This document shows positions 53,163 through 62,081 of a DNA stretch of 64,000 bases, in pieces. Origin of the DNA: Rhizobiales bacterium 2SD. GTDB lineage: Bacteria; Pseudomonadota; Alphaproteobacteria; Rhizobiales; Beijerinckiaceae. The notes below the pieces were generated by a model, which was given only the letters and a program-made list of their open reading frames with translations, was not told the DNA's origin and did not search any database. Positions within the stretch are counted from its first letter, which is position 1; every line of letters starts with the position of its first letter. The translations under genes were made by a program, and so were the position numbers. The stretch covers positions 172,030 to 236,029 of the forward strand of contig SCMY01000011.1 of the NCBI GenBank assembly GCA_005502805.1. The letters are read 5' to 3'.

Positions 53163-53942
53163 ATGTCGAGCTCTAGCGCCGACCTTCGCCGGAAGCTCGA
53201 CGAATTGCAGGGCGCAGGCGCGTATTGGGCGCCCACGCTCGATCCGCTGATCGACAGGGCTCCATCTTTCGTCGAAGCCTATCTCGCGATGGCCGGCCAC
53301 CCCTGGCGCTCCAACCATCTCTCGCCGAAGACCCGCCACCTCGTATCGCTCTCGCTCTACGCTGCAGTCACGCATCTTTACGGACCCGGCATCAGGCACC
53401 ATTGCCGGGGAGCGATCGACGCCGGCGCCTCCGTCGACGAGATCATCGAAGTGCTTCAGCTTGCCAGCAACCTCGGTGTCCATGCATGCGTGCTCGCCGT
53501 CCCCATCTTGCAAGAGAAGCTCGCATCGATCCCGGAAGAAGCGAAAAAGCTTGCCAGGAACGATGCCAGGCGGGTGCGCCTGAAAGAAGAGTTCATCTCG
53601 TCACGCGGCTATTGGAGCGGTATCTGGGATGGCCTGCTTGCGCTCGATCCCGACTATTTCGAAGCCTTCACAACGTTCTCATCCGTGCCGTGGCGTTCAA
53701 AGGCCTTGGACGCCACGGTCAAGGAGTTCGTCTATATCGCCACTGATGTATCCGTGACACATCAGTTTTCCCTGGGCACGCACATCCATATCGAGAACGC
53801 CCTGAAGTACGGGGCGACCGCTGAGCAGATACTGGAAGTCATTCAGCTCGCCAGCACCATGGGCATCTCGACCTTCGAAGCCGCGCTTCCGGTCGTTGCC
53901 GAGGAGCTCGCAAGGCGCGCCGCCGCCGAGCCCGACCCCTGA
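53163..53942 (+). CDS. Tandem carboxymuconolactone decarboxylase-domain protein
   Basis: The 259-residue protein has two CMD repeats. The first is at about residues 40-115 (LSPKTRHLVSLSLYAAVTHLYGPGIRHHCRGAIDAGA, shown by KTRHLVSLSLYAAVTH) and the second at 165-245 (KEFVYIATDVSVTHQFSLGT, HIENALKYGATAEQILEVI). No CxxC of AhpD-type peroxidases is present, so it is more likely of the decarboxylase type. It is the first gene of the operon CMD-SDR-TRAP behind the LacI operator. Its substrate is unknown. Confidence 0.85.
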   Translation: MSSSSADLRRKLDELQGAGAYWAPTLDPLIDRAPSFVEAYLAMAGHPWRSNHLSPKTRHLVSLSLYAAVTHLYGPGIRHHCRGAIDAGASVDEIIEVLQLASNLGVHACVLAVPILQEKLASIPEEAKKLARNDARRVRLKEEFISSRGYWSGIWDGLLALDPDYFEAFTTFSSVPWRSKALDATVKEFVYIATDVSVTHQFSLGTHIHIENALKYGATAEQILEVIQLASTMGISTFEAALPVVAEELARRAAAEPDP

Positions 53943-54185
53943 GGCGCCTTCCGATGACCGTTGGGATGCTTCGTCGCCATTCTCGTCCGTTGGAACAGTC
54001 CCGGCCGTCCGGATGTCCCGGCTGCGCACCATCGCAGCATCGACGTCGGCTCAATCTGGTGCCGTCCAGCGCCCCGCGAGAGGTGATCCATGCAGCGATG
54101 AGCGGGCGGCGTTCGGCGCGCGGCAGACCTCATTCCGCCGAGCAGCGGTCATGGTGGTGGCACGCATGGCAGAAAGGTCGTCCCG

Positions 54186-54998
54186 ATGAGTAGTCCCGCG
54201 CTCAAGCGGATCGCCGTGGTCACGGGGGGCGGCTCCGGCATCGGCGCGGCGGCTGCCGAGAAGCTCGCGCGCGCAGGCGACCGCGTCGCGATCCTGGACA
54301 TCGACCAGAGCGCCGGAGAGCGCCAGGCGCGGTACCTGTCCTCCGAAGGATTCGCGGCGGAGTATCTCGCATGCGATGTCGCCGATGCCGGCCAGGTTCA
54401 AGCCGTGGCCGACGAGATCGCTCGCAAATGGGGCCCCGCCGAGCGCCTGGTCACCTGCGCCGCCCTCATGCCGGATACGGAATCCGCCATGACCATGCCT
54501 CTCGATCGGCATGATCGCGTCTGGCGGGTGAACTATCACGGCACTTTCCACGCATGTCGCAGCTTCGGCGCGCAGATGGCGGCGGCGGGGGGCGGAGCGA
54601 TCGTCACGCTGACCTCGATCAACACATACGCCGCGCTGCCGCTACCCGCCTACAACCCGAGCAAGGTCGCGCTCGCCCGGCTGACCCAGCTGTTGGCGGC
54701 GGAGCTGGGCAGACACAACGTTCGCGTCAACAGCGTCGCCCCGACCTATGTGATGATGCCGAGCCTTCGCCAGAAGGTCGAGAGCGGCCTGCGCGACCTG
54801 GACAAGCTGATGTCGGCCCATGCGCTGACCGCGCTCCCGACCCCTGGGGACGTCGCGGATGCGATAGGCTTCCTGCTCTCGCCCGAAGCACGCTTCATTA
54901 CCGGCGCCGTGCTGCCGGTCGACTCCGGGTGGTCTGCCTGCACCGGATACATGACCTATGCCGGCGGCGTGCCATGGGCGCAGGAGGCGCCTCCGTAG
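54186..54998 (+). CDS. Short-chain dehydrogenase/reductase
   Basis: The 270-residue SDR has VTGGGSGIGAAAAEKLARAG, CDVADAGQ, catalytic serine in TLTSINTYAALPLPAYNPSK with Tyr and Lys of the YNPSK motif near residues 157-161, and ITGAVLPVDSGWSA. The usual NNAG reads TCAALMPD. It probably oxidises a hydroxyl group of the compound brought in by the TRAP system. It lies between the CMD gene and the first binding-protein gene. Confidence 0.9.
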   Translation: MSSPALKRIAVVTGGGSGIGAAAAEKLARAGDRVAILDIDQSAGERQARYLSSEGFAAEYLACDVADAGQVQAVADEIARKWGPAERLVTCAALMPDTESAMTMPLDRHDRVWRVNYHGTFHACRSFGAQMAAAGGGAIVTLTSINTYAALPLPAYNPSKVALARLTQLLAAELGRHNVRVNSVAPTYVMMPSLRQKVESGLRDLDKLMSAHALTALPTPGDVADAIGFLLSPEARFITGAVLPVDSGWSACTGYMTYAGGVPWAQEAPP

Positions 54999-55085
54999 CG
55001 GTCGGCTGGGAGGCCGAAGCTCTCCACAAGCCCAATCTCTTGACGATGGGCAGCGAAAAAAGAACCGAAACTCGGGAGGAAGCAC

Positions 55086-56075
55086 ATGACATTCAAGGCA
55101 GCATTCTTCGGCGTCCTGGCCGCCTGCGCGGCATCCGCCGCAAACGCGCAGACCATCCTCAAATTCGCCCATGCCGACCAGCAGAACAGCGCACGTCATG
55201 CCGGCGTGACCCTGTTCGCCCAGAAAGTCGAAGAGCTCACGCAGGGCCGATACAAGGTTCAGGTCTACTGCTGTGGCCAACTCGGCAGCGACCCGAAGGT
55301 CATCGAGCAATTGGGACTGGGTGGCGTCGATCTCACCATCTCGTCGACGGGCTCCTATGCGCCCTATATTCCGACGCTCAATCTGACGATGCTGCCCTTC
55401 GCCTTCGAGACCTACGAGCAGGGCTGGAAATTCTACGACGAGTCCGCCTGGCTCAAGGAGCAGTTCGCCAAGGCGCCGACGAAGGGCTTCCGCTTCCTCG
55501 CCCCCTGGGAGGGCGGTTTCCGCAACATGACGACCAGGGAGCCCTTGAACGGCCCCGACGACGCCAAGGGCAAGAAGCTGCGTAGCTTCGCCAACGAGAT
55601 GATGCGCTGGTCGCTCGAGGCAATGGGCTTCGGCGTCCAGATCATGCCGTTGCCGGAGGTCTACATGGCGATCCAGCAAGGTGTCGTCGCTGGTCAGGAG
55701 AACCCGATCGACATGATCAACGGCCAGAAATTCTACGAGGTCGCCCCGCATGTCACGATCACGAACCATGTCTACAGCCCAACACCCGTCGTGATCTCGG
55801 AGAGAACCTGGCAGCGGCTGCCCGAGGCGGATCGCGCCCTGATCCTTCGTGCCGCCCAGGAGGTCACGCCCTTCATGCGCAAGCTCATCAAGGACAATGA
55901 CGAGACGCTGCTTGCCGAAATGGAGACGAAGAACGCCAAAGTGAACCGCAAGCCGGACATCGCCGCGTTCCGGCGCAGCGTCGAGCCCGTCTACGAGAAG
56001 GCTCGCGAGAAATATGGCGCGGATGCGAAGGCCGTACTCGAGGAGGCGGCTGCCATCCGCGCCCAAGCAAAATAA
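55086..56075 (+). CDS. dctP: TRAP transporter substrate-binding protein (DctP family), copy 1
   Basis: The 329-residue protein has a signal peptide (residues 1-20, cleaved after ANA) and the DctP sequence. It contains YKVQVYCCGQLGSDPKVIEQ, ISSTGSYAPYIPTLNLTMLP, KLRSFANEMMRWSLEAMG and VYMAIQQGVVAGQENP. The CC pair in YCCGQLG is unusual for DctP proteins and is kept in the second copy. GGAGG precedes the start. The next gene encodes a close paralogue. Confidence 0.92.
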   Translation: MTFKAAFFGVLAACAASAANAQTILKFAHADQQNSARHAGVTLFAQKVEELTQGRYKVQVYCCGQLGSDPKVIEQLGLGGVDLTISSTGSYAPYIPTLNLTMLPFAFETYEQGWKFYDESAWLKEQFAKAPTKGFRFLAPWEGGFRNMTTREPLNGPDDAKGKKLRSFANEMMRWSLEAMGFGVQIMPLPEVYMAIQQGVVAGQENPIDMINGQKFYEVAPHVTITNHVYSPTPVVISERTWQRLPEADRALILRAAQEVTPFMRKLIKDNDETLLAEMETKNAKVNRKPDIAAFRRSVEPVYEKAREKYGADAKAVLEEAAAIRAQAK

Positions 56076-56130
56076 CAGCGGTCGCATGTCGACGAACCGC
56101 AGGGACATGGAAACGCGACGAGGAAGCGTC

Positions 56131-57129
56131 ATGACACTTCGAAAACTGATATCCGGCCTCCTGGCGGCGACCGTGCTTTCGGCGGCGCCCGCGGCCATGG
56201 CGCAGACGACCCTGAAATTTGCGCATGGCGAGCAGCAGACCAGCGCCCGTCATCTCGGCGCGCAACTCCTCGGCAAGAAGATCGAGGAGATGACGCAGGG
56301 GCGCTACAAGTTGCAGATCTATTGCTGCAGCCAGCTCGGCGGCGATCCCAAGGCCATCGAGCAACTGGGCTTGGGCGGCGTCGACTTCACCATCTCGTCG
56401 ACGGGTTCCTTCGCGCCCCATATCCCCGCGCTCAATCTGACGATGCTGCCCTTCGCCTTCGAGACCTACGAGCAGGGCTGGAAGTTCTACGATGAATCGC
56501 CCTGGCTCAAGGAGCAGTTCGCCAAGGCGCCGGCGAAGGGCTTCCGCTTCCTCGCCCCCTGGGAGGGCGGTTTCCGTGTCATGACGACGCGCGACCCGCT
56601 GAACGGTCCCGAAGACGCCAAAGGCAAGAAGCTGCGCAGCTTCGCCAACGAGATGATGCGCTGGTCGCTCGAAGCGATGGGGTTCGGCGTCCAGATCATG
56701 CCGCTGCCGGAGGTCTACATGGCGATCCAGCAGGGCGTCGTCGCGGGCCAGGAAAACCCAATCGACACCGTCAACGCCCAGAAATACTACGAGGTGGCGC
56801 CCCATGTGACGCTGACGAACCATGTCTACAGCCCGACCCCGGTCGTGATCGCCGAGAAGACCTGGCAGGGGCTCTCCGAAACGGATCGCGCGCTGATCCT
56901 GCGCGCGGCGCAGGAAGTGACCCCCTTCATGCGTGATCTCATCCGCACCCGCGATGCGGATTCGCTGAAGGAGATGGAAGCCAAGGGCGCCAAGGTCAAT
57001 CGTACACCCCGGATCGACGCGTTTCGCCAATCCGTTGCCTCCGTCTACGACAGGGCGCGCGAGAAATATGGTGCCGACGCCGATGCCTTCATCAAGGAGG
57101 CCGAAGCGCTTCGGACGCAGCCGAAATGA
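56131..57129 (+). CDS. dctP: TRAP transporter substrate-binding protein (DctP family), copy 2
   Basis: The 332-residue protein follows copy 1 by 55 bases. Most residues, including PFAFETYEQGWKFYDES, FLAPWEGGF, RSFANEMMRWSLEAMGFGVQ and VAGQENPIDTVN, are identical to copy 1. Differences gather in the signal peptide, the C-terminal helix and a few ligand-side positions. ATG 56131 is chosen over 56086 and 56107 because GAGGAAG lies before it and the signal peptide MTLRKLISGLLAATVLSAA starts there. The stop overlaps dctQ (ATGA). Confidence 0.92.
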   Translation: MTLRKLISGLLAATVLSAAPAAMAQTTLKFAHGEQQTSARHLGAQLLGKKIEEMTQGRYKLQIYCCSQLGGDPKAIEQLGLGGVDFTISSTGSFAPHIPALNLTMLPFAFETYEQGWKFYDESPWLKEQFAKAPAKGFRFLAPWEGGFRVMTTRDPLNGPEDAKGKKLRSFANEMMRWSLEAMGFGVQIMPLPEVYMAIQQGVVAGQENPIDTVNAQKYYEVAPHVTLTNHVYSPTPVVIAEKTWQGLSETDRALILRAAQEVTPFMRDLIRTRDADSLKEMEAKGAKVNRTPRIDAFRQSVASVYDRAREKYGADADAFIKEAEALRTQPK

Positions 57130-57695
57130 CGAATCCGCGACCGGCCCATGCTCCCGAGGCGCCCCAGTTCGGACGCGCCGAGCCTGTTGTTGCAGATAGT
57201 CGTCGGCTGCCGCTTCCCCTGGAATGGGTGAGCCGGATCGTCGATCTGGCGGTGATCATGATCGGCGCTTCACTGATCACGATCGTCCTGATCAATGTCG
57301 TGCTGCATTTGCTGGCGCACGATCTCGCCTGGGTGACCGAGCTCGGCGAGTTCATGATGGTCTGGGTCACCTTTCTGGGCGGCGTCGCCGCCGCCCGGCG
57401 CAATGTGCACATGTCGATCACCGAGCTGCTGGACAAGCTTCCGCCGGCCAGGCGCCGCTGGGCGGATGCGGCCGTTCAGACCTTCTGCCTCACGGTGCTC
57501 GCGCTGCTGCTGTTTTACGGCTGGCGCATGGTGGAGAGCAGCTGGGGCAGTGTTCTGACCACGCTCGATTGGCCGATGGCCTGGCAGTACATGCCACTGC
57601 CGCTGTCGTCCGCGCTGATGATCCTCTTCATCGGCTACGACCTGATCCTGATCCTCCGCGGCATTCCCCGCGACCAGCGTTATCAGGAGAACTGA
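57126..57695 (+). CDS. dctQ: TRAP transporter small membrane subunit DctQ
   Basis: The 189-residue membrane protein has a proline-rich N-terminal tail (about 35 residues) before four helices. DctQ marks are VTELGEFMMVWVTFLGGVAAARRNVHMSITELLDKLP. It overlaps copy 2 of the binding protein by four bases and is followed by dctM four bases on. Confidence 0.9.
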   Translation: MTNPRPAHAPEAPQFGRAEPVVADSRRLPLPLEWVSRIVDLAVIMIGASLITIVLINVVLHLLAHDLAWVTELGEFMMVWVTFLGGVAAARRNVHMSITELLDKLPPARRRWADAAVQTFCLTVLALLLFYGWRMVESSWGSVLTTLDWPMAWQYMPLPLSSALMILFIGYDLILILRGIPRDQRYQEN

Positions 57696-57699
57696 TGCC

Positions 57700-58995
57700 A
57701 TGCTGGCCATCGTCATCTTCGGTGTCTTCTTCGCGCTCGCGATAGCGGGCATCCCGCTCATGTTCGCGATGCTCGCGACGACTCTGGGCATCATCGCGCT
57801 CTACGGCATGCAGCATCCCTTCGAGACGCTGCTCCTGTCCTTTGTCAGCGGCGTCGAGCCGTTCATGCTCATCGCGGTTCCGCTGTTCGTCTTCACCGGC
57901 GAACTCCTCGCCAGCGGAGGTGTCGGCCAGCGCATCGTCGCCTTTGCCTATGTCATGTTCGGCTGGCTTCCGGGCGGGCTGGGAGTCGTCACTGTCGTCT
58001 CCTGCCTGATGTTCGGCGGGATCTCCGGCTCGGCCATTGCGGATACGGCCGCGATCGGCTCGCTGATCATCCCGACGATGATCGCGCGCGGCTATTCACG
58101 CGGGTTCGCCGCTGCGCTGCTTTCGGTGGCGGGCACGCTGGCGTTGCTGATGCCGCTTTCGGTGCCATTCCTCGTCTATTCCTTCATTTCCGGCACTTCG
58201 ATGCGGTCGCTGTCGATCGCGGGGCTGATACCGGCGCTCCTGAGCGCGGCGGCGATGATCGCGATCTGCATCTGGCACGGAAAATCGACGGCATGCGACC
58301 CCGGCGGCCCCCGCGCGCCGCTGCGCGAAGTTCTCACGGCGGCCTATGCCGCCGGACCGGCGCTACTCCTGCCGATTCTGATCGTCGGGGGTATCTGGAG
58401 CGGCTACTTCACCCCGACCGAGGCAGCGGCTGTGGCGGTCTTCTACGGGATCGTCATCTCGATGTTCCTCTACAAGGACCTGCGCTGGAGCCAGATCCCC
58501 GACCTCCTCCTCAAGGCCTTCATCACCAGCGCCACCGTGATGCTGGTGATCGGTGCGACGGGCGCTCTGGCCTGGCTGCTGACGGTCGAGCAAGTCGCCT
58601 TCCACATGTCGAACTGGGTCGCATCTGTCGCGCAGTCGCCATGGGTGTTCCTGCTCCTTCTGAACGTCGCGCTGCTCTTGCTCGGCCTGTTCATCGAGCC
58701 GCTGCCGGCACTGCTGATGGCCGGACCGCTGTTCATTCCCATGGCAGCGGCGTTCGGGATCAATCCCGTCCATCTCGGCGTGGTGATGACCGCCAACCTG
58801 GCGATCGCCTTGTATACCCCGCCGGTGGGAGGCACCCTGTTCGTCGCCGCCAAGCTCGCAAAGGCCAGCATCGCCGAAATCACCCGCCATCTCTGGCTGC
58901 TGATGGGCGCGACCTTCTTCGTCACGCTCTTGCTGACCTACTATCCGCCGCTCACGCAGTGGCTCCCGCAGCTGGTGATTTCGCTCACCAACTGA
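57700..58995 (+). CDS. dctM: TRAP transporter large membrane subunit DctM
   Basis: This 431-residue multi-helix membrane protein has FTGELLASGGVGQRIVAFAYVMF, GGISGSAIADTAAIGSLIIPTMI near residue 108 and FTPTEAAAVAVFYG. It is the channel subunit for the two binding proteins. After the stop a strong hairpin ends the operon. A single DctQM pair with two binding proteins means that both must dock on the same membrane unit. Confidence 0.93.
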   Translation: MLAIVIFGVFFALAIAGIPLMFAMLATTLGIIALYGMQHPFETLLLSFVSGVEPFMLIAVPLFVFTGELLASGGVGQRIVAFAYVMFGWLPGGLGVVTVVSCLMFGGISGSAIADTAAIGSLIIPTMIARGYSRGFAAALLSVAGTLALLMPLSVPFLVYSFISGTSMRSLSIAGLIPALLSAAAMIAICIWHGKSTACDPGGPRAPLREVLTAAYAAGPALLLPILIVGGIWSGYFTPTEAAAVAVFYGIVISMFLYKDLRWSQIPDLLLKAFITSATVMLVIGATGALAWLLTVEQVAFHMSNWVASVAQSPWVFLLLLNVALLLLGLFIEPLPALLMAGPLFIPMAAAFGINPVHLGVVMTANLAIALYTPPVGGTLFVAAKLAKASIAEITRHLWLLMGATFFVTLLLTYYPPLTQWLPQLVISLTN

Positions 58996-59000
58996 ACCGG

Positions 59001-59031
59001 GGTCGGCAGCCGAGACGTCTGGCTGCCGACC
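59001..59031 (+). terminator. Terminator-like hairpin after dctM
   Basis: GGTCGGCAGCC (59001-59011) pairs perfectly with GGCTGCCGACC (59021-59031) around a nine-base loop. The 11-bp stem is strong, but no T-run follows, so it may also act as an mRNA 3'-end stabiliser. Confidence 0.55.
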
Positions 59032-59125
59032 TGCACATTCCTCGCTGTCGCGCCGGACGGCGAGCGACCCGGCGATGGCGAGGGTCGCGCAAGGACCGAT
59101 GGCAAAGCCCCGAGGCGATGGACGA

Positions 59126-59650
59126 ATGGGACGCACGGACATGGTCACGATATCCCTGCGTGGCGAGGACATTCTTCTCGACGGAGTTCCGACCTATCCA
59201 GGCAGGTTCTGGAAGGGGCAGCGCGTCGAAGGCCAACTCATATCGATGCGCATGGTCAATGCGATCTTCGATGACCTGAATCCGGAAACCCGGGCGCCCT
59301 GGATCTACCCGGACACGAGAACATGGGACCCCGAGCGGAACGTCACCGAGTTCCTCGGCATGCTGCTGGCCTACCGGCGGTTCGGCGTCCTGGGTGTCAC
59401 GATCAATCTGCAGGGCGGATCGCCGGAAGGCTATTGCGAAATCCAGCCCTGGATCAACACGGCCTTTACGGCCTATGGCGAGTTGCGGGACGCCTATATG
59501 GATCGCTTCGATCGCGCGCTGAAGCGGCTCGATGAGCTCGGCATGATCGCGATCGTCGGTCTCTTCTACCACCTCCAGGATCTGCGGCTGGTCGCCAATG
59601 AAATGGTTATGCGACACTGGAGTCGATGGGCTCACGCTCCTTCGCCGTGA
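59126..59650 (+). pseudogene. N-terminal part of a cellulase-like glycoside hydrolase-family protein, truncated
   Basis: The frame (174 codons) starts TDMVTISLRGEDILLDGVPT and YPGRFWKGQRVEGQLIS and continues with VTINLQGGSPEGYCEIQPWI and DELGMIAIVGLFYHLQDLRL. This resembles the first third of uncharacterised TIM-barrel proteins annotated as cellulase-like glycosyl hydrolases. The acidic catalytic residues would lie in the missing part. After VANEM near 59610 the sequence no longer follows the family and stops at 59650. The cut coincides with the change from the LacI-linked locus to the mobile segment. Confidence 0.65.
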
Positions 59651-59881
59651 GGGCTCGCTCAGCCCCGATCGACCCGGGCGGCAGATGCAGCTTCGCAGGT
59701 CCAGCCTCGCCGAAACTCGCCACGGTTGGTGCGGAGCATTCCCGTTGCATCTCTTGCGCGCAGTTGGCTGGCGGGCGGCGGGTAGCGGGGCGCGGTGGAG
59801 AGGCAGAGGAGGGTGAGAGATCCGCGACGGGTCTGGAGGTCCGGCGGGAGATTCCGGTCCGCCCGTCACGGAGATGCCACC
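59651..59881. other. Junction DNA between truncated gene and the ATPase operon
   Basis: No gene is supported. It holds the promoter and ribosome site of the small ORF at 59882, with GGAG at 59869-59872. No tRNA-like fold, integrase gene or clear direct repeat was found here, so an attachment site is not shown. Confidence 0.4.
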
Positions 59882-59965
59882 ATGGCGAAGACCACGTTCA
59901 AGCCTCATCTCAATCCCTCGAAGAACAACCGCGTCGGCTCACCCACTGCGGGAGAGCCGTCATGA
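59882..59965 (+). CDS. Small protein, 27 residues, of unknown function
   Basis: ATG 59882 follows GGAG at eight bases and encodes MAKTTFKPHLNPSKNNRVGS plus a short end. It is basic (four Lys and one Arg) and overlaps the ATPase start by four bases (ATGA). It may be a leader for translational coupling or a small DNA- or partner-binding protein. Function is not known. Confidence 0.5.
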   Translation: MAKTTFKPHLNPSKNNRVGSPTAGEPS

Positions 59966-61251
59966 CTTTCGGAGCAACGGTCACCGACCAGGAGTATTCT
60001 CGCCTCGCGCCCATCGAGCGGGAACTGGCGACGGCATTCGCCGCCGAACGTGGATACGCGCAGCCCACGGCCAAGCAGCCGGCATCAGAGCGCAGCGCCG
60101 TCGCCATCGACCTCGGACTATCCGATCTCGGTGGCATGATCCGTCTGGATCTCGAGAAGATCCTCGATGGCCGTCTGCTCGTCCAGGGCACATCCGGGGC
60201 CGGCAAGAGCTGGACATTGCGACGCATCCTCGAACAGACGCACGGCCACGTGCAGCAGATCGTGATCGATCCCGAGGGTGAGTTCGTCTCGCTGGCGCGG
60301 CGTTTCGACTTCCCCGTCCTCGACGGCGCTCGGCTCGACGCCGCAGCTCTTGCGATCGCCGCGACCCGCGCCCGGGAGCATCGCCTGTCGCTGTTGCTCG
60401 ATCTCTCGCAGATCGACCGGGAAGCCCAGATGCAGCATGTCACGGCGTTCGTCGGTGCGCTGATCGCCGCACCGCGCGAACACTGGCACCCCCTGCTGAT
60501 CGCAATCGACGAGGCTCATCTGTTCGCTCCATTCGGAGGTGCGGGACTGGCCGCGACCTCTGTCCGGCAAGCGGCGACGCAGACGATCACCGATCTAATG
60601 AGCCGCGGCCGCAAGCGCGGTCTCGCCAGCGTCCTTGCTACGCAACGTATCGCCCGGCTCGCGAAATCGGTCTCTTCGGAGGTCCTCAATTTCCTGATCG
60701 GCCTCAATACGCTCGACATCGATATTCGACGCGCCGCCGAAACCATCGGGTGGGATGCGAGCAAAGCGTTCGATCGGCTGCCATTGCTTCTGCCCGGCGA
60801 TTTCGTGGCGTCCGGGCCGGCATTCTCTCGCGCGCCGGCGATGCTGCGCATCGGCCCTGTCGAAACCCGCCACATCGGAGCACGGCCGGAGATCGCGACG
60901 CCGTCGCCGATCAGCACCGAGGACGCCGTCCGCCTGCTCGACCTCGACGAACTCCAGGCGGTCTCCGAAGCTGACGGCGAGGCTCGATCCGACATGAGTT
61001 TGCCCGCCGGCGCGCGCTCGGTGCGTGCCTTCATCCGGGAGGCCGCTTTCGCCGACGCCGGCCGGGTCTGGGAGGTCCTAGCGCCGCTCGTACCGCAGGG
61101 CGCGGCGGTCGCTGACCTCGCCGATTATCTCGGCATCGATTCCGGCCGCGTCAGTGCCGCGCTCGCCCTGCTCGACACCTGCGGCGCCATCGACATCGAC
61201 GATGTGCACGATGGCCGCGCCGTGCGGATCGCGAAAGGAATGGCGCCGTGA
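59962..61251 (+). CDS. HerA/DUF87-like ATPase of a mobile element
   Basis: The 429-residue P-loop ATPase has Walker A VQGTSGAGKSWTLRR (GTSGAGKS near residues 76-83) and Walker B LLIAIDEAHLF (Asp183 and Glu184). The sensor-like segment DLMSRGRKRGLASVLATQRI follows, as in the HerA/FtsK superfamily. The C-terminal 110 residues (VWEVLAPLVPQGAAVADLADYLGIDSGRVSAALALLD) look like a winged helix. HerA relatives move or pump DNA. There is no NurA nuclease gene here. It overlaps both neighbours by four bases. Confidence 0.8.
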   Translation: MTFGATVTDQEYSRLAPIERELATAFAAERGYAQPTAKQPASERSAVAIDLGLSDLGGMIRLDLEKILDGRLLVQGTSGAGKSWTLRRILEQTHGHVQQIVIDPEGEFVSLARRFDFPVLDGARLDAAALAIAATRAREHRLSLLLDLSQIDREAQMQHVTAFVGALIAAPREHWHPLLIAIDEAHLFAPFGGAGLAATSVRQAATQTITDLMSRGRKRGLASVLATQRIARLAKSVSSEVLNFLIGLNTLDIDIRRAAETIGWDASKAFDRLPLLLPGDFVASGPAFSRAPAMLRIGPVETRHIGARPEIATPSPISTEDAVRLLDLDELQAVSEADGEARSDMSLPAGARSVRAFIREAAFADAGRVWEVLAPLVPQGAAVADLADYLGIDSGRVSAALALLDTCGAIDIDDVHDGRAVRIAKGMAP

Positions 61252-62081
61252 GCCTCAAACCCGTCTCCTTCGCAAAGCCCCGCCGCCACGAACCCCGTCT
61301 TTCCGTTCCCTACGTCCCGGGCAAGCGCGACAAGCGCTTCTGGACCGAGACGGAAAACGAAGTCCTCCGGCGCTATTTCCCCGATGGCGGGGCCGCAGCC
61401 TGCCTCGCCAGGCTCGCCGAGCACCGCACGCTTGCCGGCGTCTACGGGCAGGCACAGAAGCTCGGCCTGAAAGCGAGCACCTCGCCAGCGGCGCGGCAGC
61501 GCCACCGCACCAGTCCGGAACTCGATCAGCTGATCCGCGACGGATGGATCGACATGGATCCCAGCCGAAAGGGCGCCGTTTCGGATCTCGCCACCCGCCT
61601 CGATGTTCCCCGCTGGTGGCTGACCAAGCGCTTGACGATCCTCGGCTTGACCGTCCGGCATAAAAAAGAGCCGCGATGGACGGTAGCCGAGGATGCCCTG
61701 ATGAGCAGTGTCCCGCTTCATCAGCCGGACAAGGCCGCGGCCATCTTCCGTGAGCACGGCTTCCGGCGCTCGCCGACGGCAATCGTCGTCCGGGCGAAGC
61801 GGCTTTCTCTCTCCCGGCGAGCGACCCGGCCCGAGCTCTCGGCAACGCAAGCCGCGGCGATCCTCGGCGTCGACGGCAAGTTCGTGACTGCGCGTATTCT
61901 CGCGGGCGATCTGCCGGCCGAAAAGCGAGGCGACAGGCGGCTTTCACAGCAGGGCGGCAGTTCCTGGGACATCGAGCCTGTCGCCCTTCGGCGATGGATC
62001 ATCGACAACCTCGAGGTCGTCGATCTTCGGAAGGTCGACAAGATCCCTTTCGTCCTTCTGATCGCGGGCGAGTGCTCGTGA
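61248..62081 (+). CDS. Putative DNA-binding protein with two SANT/Myb-like repeats and a HTH
   Basis: The 277-residue protein has two repeats: RFWTETENEVLRRYFPDGG with RTLAGVYGQAQKLGL (residues 30-75), and RWTVAEDALMSSVPLHQPD with SPTAIVVRAKRLSL (143-190). Both fit the SANT/Myb-like W-x-EED...A-x-x-L-G-L pattern. The C-terminal ELSATQAAAILGVDGKFVTA followed by WDIEPVALRRWII looks like an excisionase-type HTH. GTG start overlaps the ATPase stop (GTGA). It is probably a DNA-binding factor of the element; its exact role is unknown. Confidence 0.65.
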   Translation: MSLKPVSFAKPRRHEPRLSVPYVPGKRDKRFWTETENEVLRRYFPDGGAAACLARLAEHRTLAGVYGQAQKLGLKASTSPAARQRHRTSPELDQLIRDGWIDMDPSRKGAVSDLATRLDVPRWWLTKRLTILGLTVRHKKEPRWTVAEDALMSSVPLHQPDKAAAIFREHGFRRSPTAIVVRAKRLSLSRRATRPELSATQAAAILGVDGKFVTARILAGDLPAEKRGDRRLSQQGGSSWDIEPVALRRWIIDNLEVVDLRKVDKIPFVLLIAGECS

